Assembly (NCBI GenBank): GCA_945224895.1
Contig: CALYNW010000029.1
Location: forward strand, 1-8,572
Direction of reading: 5' to 3'
Source: an uncultured Clostridia bacterium
GTDB taxonomy: Bacteria; Bacillota; Clostridia; Oscillospirales; Acutalibacteraceae
Length of the DNA: 8,572 bases
Positions 1-5,451 of this stretch are shown here, in pieces. A program made the translations under genes and the position numbers. The notes beneath the pieces were generated by a model. That model had not been told where the DNA came from. It ran no database searches and saw nothing but the letters and a program-made list of their open reading frames with translations. Every line of letters begins with the position of its first letter. Position 1 is the stretch's first letter.

Positions 1-53
1 GCATACGAGCTCATTCCTAGTCTCGTGGGCTCGGAGATGTGTATAAGAGACAG
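1..53 (+). other. Illumina Nextera i7 adapter remnant (non-genomic)
   Basis: Bases 20-53 match the 34-base Nextera Read 2 transposon adapter exactly, with the 19-base mosaic end at 35-53. Bases 1-11 match the end of the P7 flow-cell sequence except for one base (C at 10 where A is expected), and bases 12-19 lie where the 8-base index should be. This is untrimmed library sequence at the contig end, not biology. Translated in frame with the gene that follows, it gives the peptide MCIRDR, a typical signature of this contamination. Biological sequence begins at base 54. Confidence 0.97.
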
Positions 54-966
54 GGAATCGGTTAAAAACCTGCCTAACGCTGTTGTATGCCTTGATGCTG
101 ACTGCTCTCTGACATACTCTATGTCCAGAGAGATACCGAATAAAATTGTTACCTTCGGTGTCAGCGTTCCCTTTGATAAAAACGCAAAGGCTCCCGAAAT
201 CAGTGACGCCAAATACTGTATTTTCTGTAAAAACGAATATGATTACACTTATCACACCTATGGTCATTTAGGGGGTTTTGTTTGCAGTAAATGCGGATAT
301 AAAAGACCTGAGCCTGATTTTGCAGTTACATCTGTTGAGGAGCTTGGCAAGGACCACTCAATAGTTGTTGCAGATTTTAAGGGCAGTAAAAATATCATCA
401 AGGTAAATATCGGCGGAGCATATAATGTTTACAATGCTGTGGGCTGTGCGGCGGCACTGTCCTCAATCGGAATTGACGAAAAAACAGTTATCAGCGCCAT
501 TGAGCATTTCAGCGGTGCCTTCGGCAGAATGGAGCAGTTTAAGAGCGGTAACAATAACATCAACGTAATTCTTGTTAAAAACCCTGCCGGCTTCAGCCAA
601 ACTATGAGCTTTCTTACAAAGGTTGAGGAAGACTTTTCACTCTTTATCAGCCTTAACGATAACGGCGCCGACGGCAGAGATATAAGCTGGATTTGGGACG
701 TTGATTTTGCAGATATATTTAAAAAGCAGAATGTTAAGGAAATTTACGTTTGCGGTAAGCGTTGTTATGATATGGCTATAAGAGTTAAGTACGAAGGTAC
801 AAACGGCAGAGAAATCAAGGTAATTGAAAACGAGGATTATCACAAGCTGCTTGACATCGCCGTAAGCCAAGGCAGAGATGTTTACATTGTTCCTACCTAC
901 ACATCAATGATGGCAATGCGACCTGTTATAGCAAAGCGTTTGGGCGGAAAGGAGTTTTGGGAATGA
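54..966 (+). CDS. murT: Lipid II isoglutaminyl synthase, Mur ligase-like subunit MurT (5' truncated)
   Basis: MurT forms a complex with GatD that amidates the alpha-carboxyl of D-glutamate in the lipid II stem peptide to D-isoglutamine. MurT is the ATP-using subunit that receives ammonia from GatD, on the cytoplasmic face of the membrane. About 303 codons are present. The N-terminal part with the Mur-ligase P-loop is missing because the contig breaks here. The sequence opens inside the Mur ligase middle domain. Two CxxC knuckles (Cys codons at 217, 226, 283 and 292) form the Cys4 zinc ribbon typical of MurT. The C-terminal DUF1727 domain carries the motif LNDNGADGRD followed by WIWD (about 652-705), the conserved family region that includes the acidic residue needed for amidation. 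The frame is open into the adapter, so the ATGs at 25 and 37 are artefacts and no native start is visible. The stop overlaps the gatD start (ATGA), which implies translational coupling. Confidence 0.95.
948..954 (+). promoter_or_regulatory. Ribosome binding site deciding the gatD start
   Basis: AAAGGAG lies 8 bases before the ATG at 963, an ideal spacing. An in-frame TTG at 957 is only 2 bases from it, too close to be used. The site is inside the 3' end of murT. Confidence 0.85.
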
Positions 967-1685
967 TTATCAGAATTGGACACCTTTATCCCGATATGCT
1001 TAATCTCTACGGCGACAGAGGAAATATTATCGCCCTTACAGTCCGTATGAAATCAAGAGGAATTGACGTTCAGACTGACGCAATAACTATGGGCAAGGCT
1101 TTTAATGCTGACGACTACGATATACTTTTTATCGGTGGCGGTCAGGACTTTGAGCAGGACGTTCTCCTTGACGATTTGAAAAAGGGCAAGGATATCGAAA
1201 TTAACAGGGCTATCCAAAACGGTACGCCTTTGCTTGCTATCTGCGGCGGCTATCAAATGCTCGGAAAATACTACAAAACCTATGACGGCAAAATGCTTGA
1301 ATATATGGGTGCTCTTGATTTTTACACAGAGGGCAAGGAAGAACGTATGATAGGCAATTATGCCTACAAAACTAAGGAAGGTATTGAGGTTGTGGGCTTT
1401 GAAAATCATAGCGGACGCACCTATCTGGGAAAATGCATAGAACCTCTTGGAACAATTATAAAGGGCTACGGCAATAACGGTGAGGACGGCACTGAGGGTG
1501 TCAGATATAAAAACACCTTCGGCACATATTCCCACGGTCCCGTACTGCCGAAAAATCCACAGCTTGCAGATTTGCTCATATCAAAGGCGATTGAAAATAA
1601 ATACGGCAAAACAGAGCTTGCACCTCTTGATGACAGCCTTGAAGAAAAGGCAAAGGAGCAGGTAATGAAGCTTTATATTAAATGA
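963..1685 (+). CDS. gatD: Lipid II isoglutaminyl synthase, glutamine amidotransferase subunit GatD
   Basis: GatD is the class I (triad) glutaminase that hydrolyses glutamine and passes ammonia to MurT for amidation of lipid II. From the ATG at 963 the protein is 240 aa, the usual family length. The N-terminus IRIGHLYPDMLNLYGDRGNI is characteristic of GatD. The nucleophile elbow AICGGYQ places Cys at residue 94. The histidine of TYSHGP is residue 191, and an Arg at 128 (EERMIGN) matches the residue known to bind glutamine in Staphylococcus aureus GatD, where the catalytic Cys is also number 94. It overlaps murT by 4 bases, as expected for subunits made in equal amounts. CobB/CobQ-type amidotransferases share the fold, but the pairing with MurT and the N-terminus decide the call. 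No truncation is seen. Confidence 0.96.
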   Translation: MIIRIGHLYPDMLNLYGDRGNIIALTVRMKSRGIDVQTDAITMGKAFNADDYDILFIGGGQDFEQDVLLDDLKKGKDIEINRAIQNGTPLLAICGGYQMLGKYYKTYDGKMLEYMGALDFYTEGKEERMIGNYAYKTKEGIEVVGFENHSGRTYLGKCIEPLGTIIKGYGNNGEDGTEGVRYKNTFGTYSHGPVLPKNPQLADLLISKAIENKYGKTELAPLDDSLEEKAKEQVMKLYIK

Positions 1686-1697
1686 ATTATATATAAG

Positions 1698-1737
1698 AAA
1701 CCGCATCTTGAAGCTCACAAGATGCGGTTTGTTTTAT
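1698..1737 (+). terminator. Intrinsic terminator of murT-gatD at a convergent junction
   Basis: A perfect 13-bp stem (1698-1710 with 1718-1730) with a 7-base loop is followed by GTTTTATTT, starting 12 bases after the gatD stop. The opposing methyltransferase gene ends at 1734, so the same hairpin lies 3 bases beyond that stop and probably serves both strands. On the minus strand the tail (CTTATATATAA) is a poorer U-tract. Confidence 0.9.
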
Positions 1738-2849
1738 TTAAAGTACATATAATATTGGCATTTAATCATACCGTTATATAGCTTACGGCGTTTATCAGCC
1801 TTTCTGCCGAAGGCTTTTTCAAATTCCTCGTCGGGAGAAATTATGCCGTAGGACCAACCGTGCCTTGAAACAAACTTTTCGCCCATAATACGATAAATGC
1901 TTTTTGCTGTTTTGATATCTAACATTCTTTCACCGTATGGCGGATTTGTTATAAGCGTTCCCTTTTCAGTTGACGGTGCAAAATCCTTTATATCCGTCTG
2001 CTCAAGGCGAAGAAATTTATCAACCTTAATTCTCCTTGCATTATTCATTGTCAGCTCAAGGGAATGAAAATCAATGTCACTTCCGAAGGCAGTAAAATCC
2101 GTATCTGTTTTAATAATATCGTGACAGCGTTCCCTTTCCTGCTTCCAAACTGCTTCGGGAATAAAGCCCCACCTGTCGCACTCAAAGTTTCTGTTAATTC
2201 CCGGTGCAATATTATTTGCCATCATTGCACCCTCAATAAGAATGGTTCCGCTGCCGCAGCAGGGATCGTAAAGCATATGATAATGCCTTAGCCTTGAAAG
2301 TCCGCAAAGTGCCGCCGCAAGAGTTTCTCTGATAGGGGCGTCGTTTGACTCAGGACGATATCCCCTTTTATGAAGTCCGATACCGCTTGTATCAAGCATA
2401 ATTGTCACTTCGTTTTTCATAATGGAAAACTGAATTTGATGAACCGGTCCCCTTTCCTCAAACCAAGAGATGTTATAGTCCTGCTTTAAGGATTCAACAA
2501 CTGCCTTTTTTATAATTTTCTGACAGTCGGGAACTGAATGAAGTGTTGAATTTATACTGTAGCCCTTGACGGGAAAGGTATCCTCAGAGCCGATAAATTC
2601 CGACCAAGGCAATGCCTTTACACTCTGAAAAAGCTCCTCAAAGGTTTCTGCATAAAAGCGGTCAAGGACTATCAAAATCCTTTCGGCATAACGGCTGTTT
2701 ATATTTGCCCTTGCTAAAATTGATTCGTCGCCCTCAAAAAATACTCTTCCGTTTTCGGCAGAAACATTTTCCGCCTCCATCATTTTAAGCTCGTCCGCCA
2801 CAAGTCCCTCAAGTCCAAGCAGACAGGGAGCCGTCATTAATAATCTCAT
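1734..2849 (-). CDS. THUMP domain-containing class I SAM-dependent RNA methyltransferase (YpsC/RlmL N-half family)
   Basis: Predicted rRNA N2-guanine methyltransferase, similar in layout to B. subtilis YpsC and to the N-terminal half of E. coli RlmL, which methylates 23S rRNA G2445. The protein is 371 aa, usual for the unfused Gram-positive form. A ferredoxin-like/THUMP RNA-binding part spans about residues 1-155 and is followed by LHKRGYRP (159-166), conserved in this family. The Rossmann methyltransferase domain has the SAM motif DPCCGSGT (195-202) and the catalytic NPPYGERM (302-309). The start is ATG at 2849 with AGAGG 5 bases upstream. A terminator hairpin of the preceding gene ends 2 bases before that site, so no promoter fits in between. 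The exact modified base cannot be read from sequence; other THUMP enzymes (TrmN/Trm14 type) are possible but less likely. Confidence 0.92.
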   Translation of the reverse strand: MRLLMTAPCLLGLEGLVADELKMMEAENVSAENGRVFFEGDESILARANINSRYAERILIVLDRFYAETFEELFQSVKALPWSEFIGSEDTFPVKGYSINSTLHSVPDCQKIIKKAVVESLKQDYNISWFEERGPVHQIQFSIMKNEVTIMLDTSGIGLHKRGYRPESNDAPIRETLAAALCGLSRLRHYHMLYDPCCGSGTILIEGAMMANNIAPGINRNFECDRWGFIPEAVWKQERERCHDIIKTDTDFTAFGSDIDFHSLELTMNNARRIKVDKFLRLEQTDIKDFAPSTEKGTLITNPPYGERMLDIKTAKSIYRIMGEKFVSRHGWSYGIISPDEEFEKAFGRKADKRRKLYNGMIKCQYYMYFK

Positions 2850-2861
2850 ACTTACCTCTGC

Positions 2862-2889
2862 AAAAAAACAGACCGAGATGCTCTCGGTC
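2862..2889 (-). terminator. Intrinsic terminator after divIC
   Basis: Read on the minus strand, an 8-bp stem (2889-2882 with 2878-2871) closes a 3-base loop and is followed, after two bases, by seven U (2868-2862). It starts 22 bases after the divIC stop. The Shine-Dalgarno site of the next gene starts at 2859. Confidence 0.85.
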
Positions 2890-2911
2890 CTGATAATTAA
2901 ATTTGTTCAGA

Positions 2912-3241
2912 CTATTCAGACGCTGAAATGTCGTAAAAAACAACCTCGTCCGATTTAACATAGCCCTTCTCACGGGCTTTCTTTTCTATATAATCGTCCT
3001 TATTTTCGCTGTCAAGGACTGCCTGAAGCTCTTTATTTTCCTTAGTCTGTTCATCATACTTAGCGCTGATTTCAGCCTTCTGCTGTTCAAGTCTGCTGAT
3101 ATCGGCACGCTGATTTACGGTGCTTATACCAAACGCAACAAAAAGCGCCGTCAAAAACAAAGCGGAAATAACTGTAAAAGCCTTCTTATCCTTTAAAAGC
3201 TTTAATATTGAATTTTTACCGTTTTCACTGCTTTTCTTCAT
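2912..3241 (-). CDS. divIC: Septum formation initiator, DivIC/FtsB family
   Basis: A bitopic membrane protein of the divisome; DivIC/FtsB pairs with FtsL and DivIB/FtsQ and helps activate septal peptidoglycan synthesis. From ATG 3241 it is 109 aa. It has a short basic cytoplasmic N-terminus, one membrane helix (about residues 21-40), a coiled coil (about 43-77) and the family signature YIEKKAREKGYVKSDEVVF (84-102). An in-frame GTG at 3250 would add three residues, but AGGTGA at 3252-3247 lies 5 bases before the ATG and would overlap the GTG, so ATG is preferred. The gene overlaps yabQ by 17 bases, and its position right after yabQ is the same as in B. subtilis. A terminator follows. Because cell division needs it outside sporulation, a vegetative promoter is expected; a candidate lies inside yabQ. 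Confidence 0.92.
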   Translation of the reverse strand: MKKSSENGKNSILKLLKDKKAFTVISALFLTALFVAFGISTVNQRADISRLEQQKAEISAKYDEQTKENKELQAVLDSENKDDYIEKKAREKGYVKSDEVVFYDISASE

Positions 3242-3653
3242 CCTTGTCACCTACGGTCTTTTTTATAAAGGGTTTTAACACTTTTACTTTTATATTATAG
3301 TATACATCGTTTACAAAATGCAATACTTTTTTAAAACTTTTTAGTTTGTTTTTCACTTTTTTTAACCGAATTTTAACCATTTTTGCGAATTTAACCTCAA
3401 TGCTTTTAGTAACATATCCAAGTGTAAGGATATAAAAAACAAAGCCTGCAAAAAATAAAAGAAGATAAATCCCTCTGATTTCACCGTTATTGAATATCAA
3501 AAGAAAGGAAAACACCACAAAGGCAGTCAGTATCCAAAAAAGAAAATCAAGGATAAAATTCGAATTAAATATCAACCTAAAAAAGCGAAATACATCATAA
3601 ACAGCACCGAGCAATACTCCCGTAAGCAGAGCATAAAACAGCCCCTCAGCCAC
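3225..3653 (-). CDS. yabQ: Spore cortex biosynthesis protein YabQ
   Basis: A membrane protein required for spore cortex formation in B. subtilis, where it localises to the membranes around the forespore. The exact biochemical role is unknown. The 142-aa protein has three hydrophobic helices in its first 80 or so residues. The first contains the family motif TGVLLGAVYDVFRFFR. The remaining C-terminal half is strongly basic (many Lys) and probably cytoplasmic. It is shorter than the Bacillus protein. The start is GTG at 3653, supported by AAGAGG with 7 bases spacing (3666-3661). It overlaps the end of yabP by 8 bases and the start of divIC by 17 bases, which points to coupled translation. The identity rests on the motif, topology and position between yabP and divIC. 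Confidence 0.9.
   Translation of the reverse strand: MAEGLFYALLTGVLLGAVYDVFRFFRLIFNSNFILDFLFWILTAFVVFSFLLIFNNGEIRGIYLLLFFAGFVFYILTLGYVTKSIEVKFAKMVKIRLKKVKNKLKSFKKVLHFVNDVYYNIKVKVLKPFIKKTVGDKDEEKQ
3247..3252 (-). promoter_or_regulatory. Ribosome binding site deciding the divIC start
   Basis: AGGTGA, complementary to the ATCACCT part of the 16S rRNA tail, ends 5 bases before ATG 3241. It overlaps the alternative GTG at 3250, which argues against that start. Confidence 0.6.
3294..3323 (-). promoter_or_regulatory. Candidate sigma-A promoter for divIC inside yabQ
   Basis: On the minus strand TTGCAT (3323-3318), an 18-base spacer and a perfect TATAAT (3299-3294) lie about 50 bases before the divIC ATG. 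The predicted leader is about 45 bases. It would let divIC be expressed in growing cells independently of the sporulation genes yabP and yabQ. The site is within coding sequence and the -35 is only a half match, so this is an inference from motif and gene function. Confidence 0.5.
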
Positions 3654-3912
3654 CGAACAGCCTCTTTAACAGCGATGTGGAGGAAAACTTTTCGCTGTAG
3701 GTCAATGAAACGATTTTTCCGCTGACGGTTAAAATACCGCTTTCAAGATTAAGCTCCTCAATATGAAGCATATCACCCTTTATCGTCAACTCTCCGCAGG
3801 AGCAGACGGCAAGTATCTCCTCCTCGTTAAAGGAGTCAACATCACTTATACCCGTAAGGGAAAGAGTTTCACGGTTTGTCAGATTTAAGGTATGCTCTGT
3901 TGCGTTTTCCAT
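3646..3912 (-). CDS. yabP: Sporulation protein YabP
   Basis: A small protein of the YabP/YqfC family, made during sporulation under sigma-E in B. subtilis and encoded next to yabQ; molecular function unknown. At 88 aa it is a little shorter than the Bacillus protein. The family pattern is visible: HTLNLTNRETLSLTGISDVDSFNEEEI at the start (residues 7-33), then a beta-rich repeat with GELTIKGDMLHIEELNLESG. There is no signal peptide or membrane helix. ATG 3912 is preceded by AGGTGA 4 bases upstream. It overlaps yabQ by 8 bases, so the two are coupled. A sigma-E-like promoter lies just upstream in the 56-base gap after rqcP. Confidence 0.93.
   Translation of the reverse strand: MENATEHTLNLTNRETLSLTGISDVDSFNEEEILAVCSCGELTIKGDMLHIEELNLESGILTVSGKIVSLTYSEKFSSTSLLKRLFGG
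3661..3666 (-). promoter_or_regulatory. Ribosome binding site supporting the GTG start of yabQ
   Basis: AAGAGG ends 7 bases before the GTG at 3653. It lies inside the yabP coding sequence. No ATG in the yabQ frame is better placed. Confidence 0.7.
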
Positions 3913-3927
3913 AAAATCACCTGATAA

Positions 3928-3956
3928 ATTCTATGCAGTGATTTCGCTTAATATTA
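3928..3956 (-). promoter_or_regulatory. Candidate sigma-E (mother-cell) promoter of yabP-yabQ
   Basis: On the minus strand TAATATT (3956-3950) is followed after exactly 14 bases by CATAGAAT (3935-3928). The B. subtilis sigma-E consensus is KMATATT, 14 bases, CATACAMT, so the only mismatch is G for C in the -10. yabP and yabQ are known sigma-E genes in Bacillus, which supports the reading. The predicted start site (about 3921) leaves a leader of only about 9 bases that begins inside the Shine-Dalgarno site; this is the main doubt. A TATAAT at 3958-3953 overlaps the -35, but it has no good -35 of its own. Confidence 0.65.
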
Positions 3957-3968
3957 TATTTTATATAT

Positions 3969-4208
3969 TTAAATCTGTTCGTACATTTTTAAGGCGTCCT
4001 CTTTTAATGCGTGCTCAGTCACCTGCAAAACCCTGTAGGTATTTGCCCTTGCTCCGAGGGTTATTTTAATTTCGTCGCCAACCTTAACGTCATACGACGC
4101 TCTGGCAATTTTTCCGTTTACCTCAACCTTACCTGCGTCGCAGGCTTCGTTTGCAACCGTTCTGCGTTTAATAATTCGGGAAACCTTTAAATATTTATCA
4201 AGTCGCAT
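3969..4208 (-). CDS. rqcP: RNA-binding S4 domain protein RqcP (YabO)
   Basis: RqcP is the bacterial ribosome quality control factor (related to Hsp15) that binds stalled 50S subunits with peptidyl-tRNA and works with RqcH to add C-terminal alanine tails. The 79-aa protein is a single S4 domain: MRLDKYLKVSRIIKRRTVAN (residues 1-20), then KVEVNGKIARASYDVKVGDEI (27-47). The basic RIIKRR patch is the RNA-binding face. ATG 4208 has GGAG 8 bases upstream. It sits between HU and yabP; in B. subtilis yabO is likewise between yabN and yabP. A terminator of the HU gene ends 4 bases before its Shine-Dalgarno site, so expression probably depends on read-through from mazG-HU. Confidence 0.93.
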   Translation of the reverse strand: MRLDKYLKVSRIIKRRTVANEACDAGKVEVNGKIARASYDVKVGDEIKITLGARANTYRVLQVTEHALKEDALKMYEQI

Positions 4209-4223
4209 AAATACATCTCCGTT

Positions 4224-4250
4224 AAAAAAGGCACCGCAAAACGGTGCCTT
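4224..4250 (-). terminator. Intrinsic terminator after the HU gene
   Basis: A perfect 9-bp G+C-rich stem (4250-4242 with 4236-4228) with a 5-base loop starts 14 bases after the HU stop on the minus strand. The run of six U (4229-4224) begins within the last two pairs of the stem. The opposite strand also ends in a T-run (4252-4256), so it could work both ways. The rqcP Shine-Dalgarno site starts at 4220. Confidence 0.88.
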
Positions 4251-4264
4251 CTTTTTGTTTAAGC

Positions 4265-4537
4265 TTATTTTACAGCGTCCTTAAGAGCTGCACCTGCCTT
4301 GAATGCAGGAACCTTTGCTGCAGGAATTTCAATAGTTTCCTTTGTACGTGGGTTAAGACCTGTGCGAGCTGCACGAACCTTAACTGAGAATGTACCGAAA
4401 CCGATAAGAGAAACCTTATCTCCCTCAGCAAGAGCGTCCTTAACTGAGTCAAGAACAGCTGAAACTGCTGCCTCTGAATCCTTCTTTGAAAGACCTGTTT
4501 TTGCTGCTACTGCTGCTGCAAGTTCTGTTTTGTTCAT
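4265..4537 (-). CDS. hup: HU family DNA-binding protein
   Basis: A histone-like nucleoid protein that binds and bends DNA as a dimer in the cytoplasm. At 90 aa it is the standard length. Two N-terminal helices form the dimer body ([20 protein letters not shown] onward). GFGTF is at 46-50, and the beta-arm has [17 protein letters not shown] (57-73) with the DNA-intercalating Pro63. The C-terminus [14 protein letters not shown] is typical. ATG 4537 has a very strong GGAGG with 8-base spacing. Codon choice looks more restricted than in the neighbours, as for a highly expressed gene. It starts 23 bases after the mazG stop, so it is co-transcribed with mazG. HU in this position is not found in the B. 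subtilis cluster. Confidence 0.97.
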   Translation of the reverse strand: MNKTELAAAVAAKTGLSKKDSEAAVSAVLDSVKDALAEGDKVSLIGFGTFSVKVRAARTGLNPRTKETIEIPAAKVPAFKAGAALKDAVK

Positions 4538-4560
4538 TTTAATTTCCTCCGTTTTTGCTG

Positions 4561-5364
4561 TTAATCAGCTAATTTTTCTTTTGCCTTATCCCATAATTCA
4601 TCAAGGACCTCTAAGGAGGAATCCTTCATTGATATACCCTTTTCCCTTGCCAAATCCTCAACAATTTTAAAACGGCTGACAAACTTGTCCGTAGAGGCTT
4701 TAAGCGCCTCCTCGCTGTCAACGTCTAAAAACCTTGAAATATTTACACAGGAAAAAAGAACGTCTCCGAGCTCTTCCTTAATATTGTCCTGATTATTCAG
4801 GCTTACGGCATTTTTCAACTCGTCAATCTCTTCGCTAAGTTTTTCAAAAGCACCGTTTTGATTTTCCCAGTCAAAGCCGACCTTAGCCGCCTTACTCTGC
4901 ACCTTTTGGGCTCTCATTAAAGCAGGAAGCTCAACAGGTATACTGTCCATAGCCTCGCTTTGCTTTTTAATGCCCTTGATGCTTTGCTTAACAGCATCCC
5001 AGCTTGACAACGCTTCAGAGGTGTTACTCGCTTTAACATCACCGAAAACATGGGGATGACGCACAATAAGCTTTTTACAAAGCTCATCGCACACATCGTT
5101 AAAATCAAAATTGCCTGCTTCACTTTCCATTTGCGTATGAAGCAAAATCTGCAAAAGGACGTCCCCTAATTCTTCTCTTAAACCGTCAGTGCTGTTTTTA
5201 TTGATAGCTTCAATAACCTCATAGGTTTCCTCAATAAAATTCTTCTTGATAGAACGGTGCGTTTGCTCTCTGTCCCAAGGACATCCTCCCGGTGCTCTGA
5301 GCAAAGCAATAAGGGAAATTAAATCATTGATATCATATCTATCCTTAAATTCAAAATCAACCAT
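4561..5364 (-). CDS. mazG: Nucleoside triphosphate pyrophosphohydrolase MazG
   Basis: MazG hydrolyses (d)NTPs to NMP and pyrophosphate and removes non-canonical nucleotides. The 267-aa protein has the two-domain MazG layout. The N-terminal domain opens with [11 protein letters not shown] (26-36) and has EETYE (45-49) and EELGD (64-68). The C-terminal domain repeats the metal-binding pattern with EEIDE (178-182) and EELGD (197-201). Both domains therefore keep the EExxE and ExxD acidic residues that bind magnesium. The B. subtilis counterpart YabN carries an extra tetrapyrrole methylase domain in front, which is absent here. ATG 5364 has a weak Shine-Dalgarno site (AAAGTGAG, 8 bases spacing). 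A sigma-A-type promoter lies just upstream, and HU follows in the same transcript. Confidence 0.95.
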   Translation of the reverse strand: MVDFEFKDRYDINDLISLIALLRAPGGCPWDREQTHRSIKKNFIEETYEVIEAINKNSTDGLREELGDVLLQILLHTQMESEAGNFDFNDVCDELCKKLIVRHPHVFGDVKASNTSEALSSWDAVKQSIKGIKKQSEAMDSIPVELPALMRAQKVQSKAAKVGFDWENQNGAFEKLSEEIDELKNAVSLNNQDNIKEELGDVLFSCVNISRFLDVDSEEALKASTDKFVSRFKIVEDLAREKGISMKDSSLEVLDELWDKAKEKLAD

Positions 5365-5399
5365 AATTGCTGCTCACTTTCGATTAACTTGTCATTATG

Positions 5400-5428
5400 A
5401 TAATACTATAAATGAATTGATTTTTCAA
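5400..5428 (-). promoter_or_regulatory. Sigma-A-type promoter of mazG-HU
   Basis: On the minus strand TTGAAA (5428-5423), a 17-base spacer and TATTAT (5405-5400) precede mazG by about 35 bases. Each hexamer differs from consensus by one base and the spacing is ideal. It lies in the 87-base gap after spoVB. An 11-base palindrome (5394-5404) overlaps the -10 and the predicted start site. The rest of this gap shows no terminator for spoVB, so read-through from spoVB into mazG is also possible. Confidence 0.75.
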
Positions 5429-5451
5429 GTATTTAAGCCGATTTTTTACAT

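Noticed and set aside
957..959. TTG as the gatD start, two codons upstream of the ATG
   Set aside because: Only 2 bases separate it from the Shine-Dalgarno site, while ATG 963 has the ideal 8 bases and places the catalytic Cys at residue 94, as in the studied homologue.
1053..1535. 160-codon minus-strand reading frame opposite gatD
   Set aside because: It is antisense to a well-supported gene, has no ribosome site or recognisable domain, and reflects codon structure.
3953..3981. TATAAT at 3958-3953 as a sigma-A promoter for yabP
   Set aside because: The hexamer 17 bases upstream is CGAACA, matching only half of the -35 consensus; the sigma-E reading of the overlapping bases fits better with the genes' role.
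5429..5451. A terminator after spoVB
   Set aside because: Only a 4-bp stem (TTGA/TCAA) overlapping the mazG -35 can be drawn; this is too weak to call.
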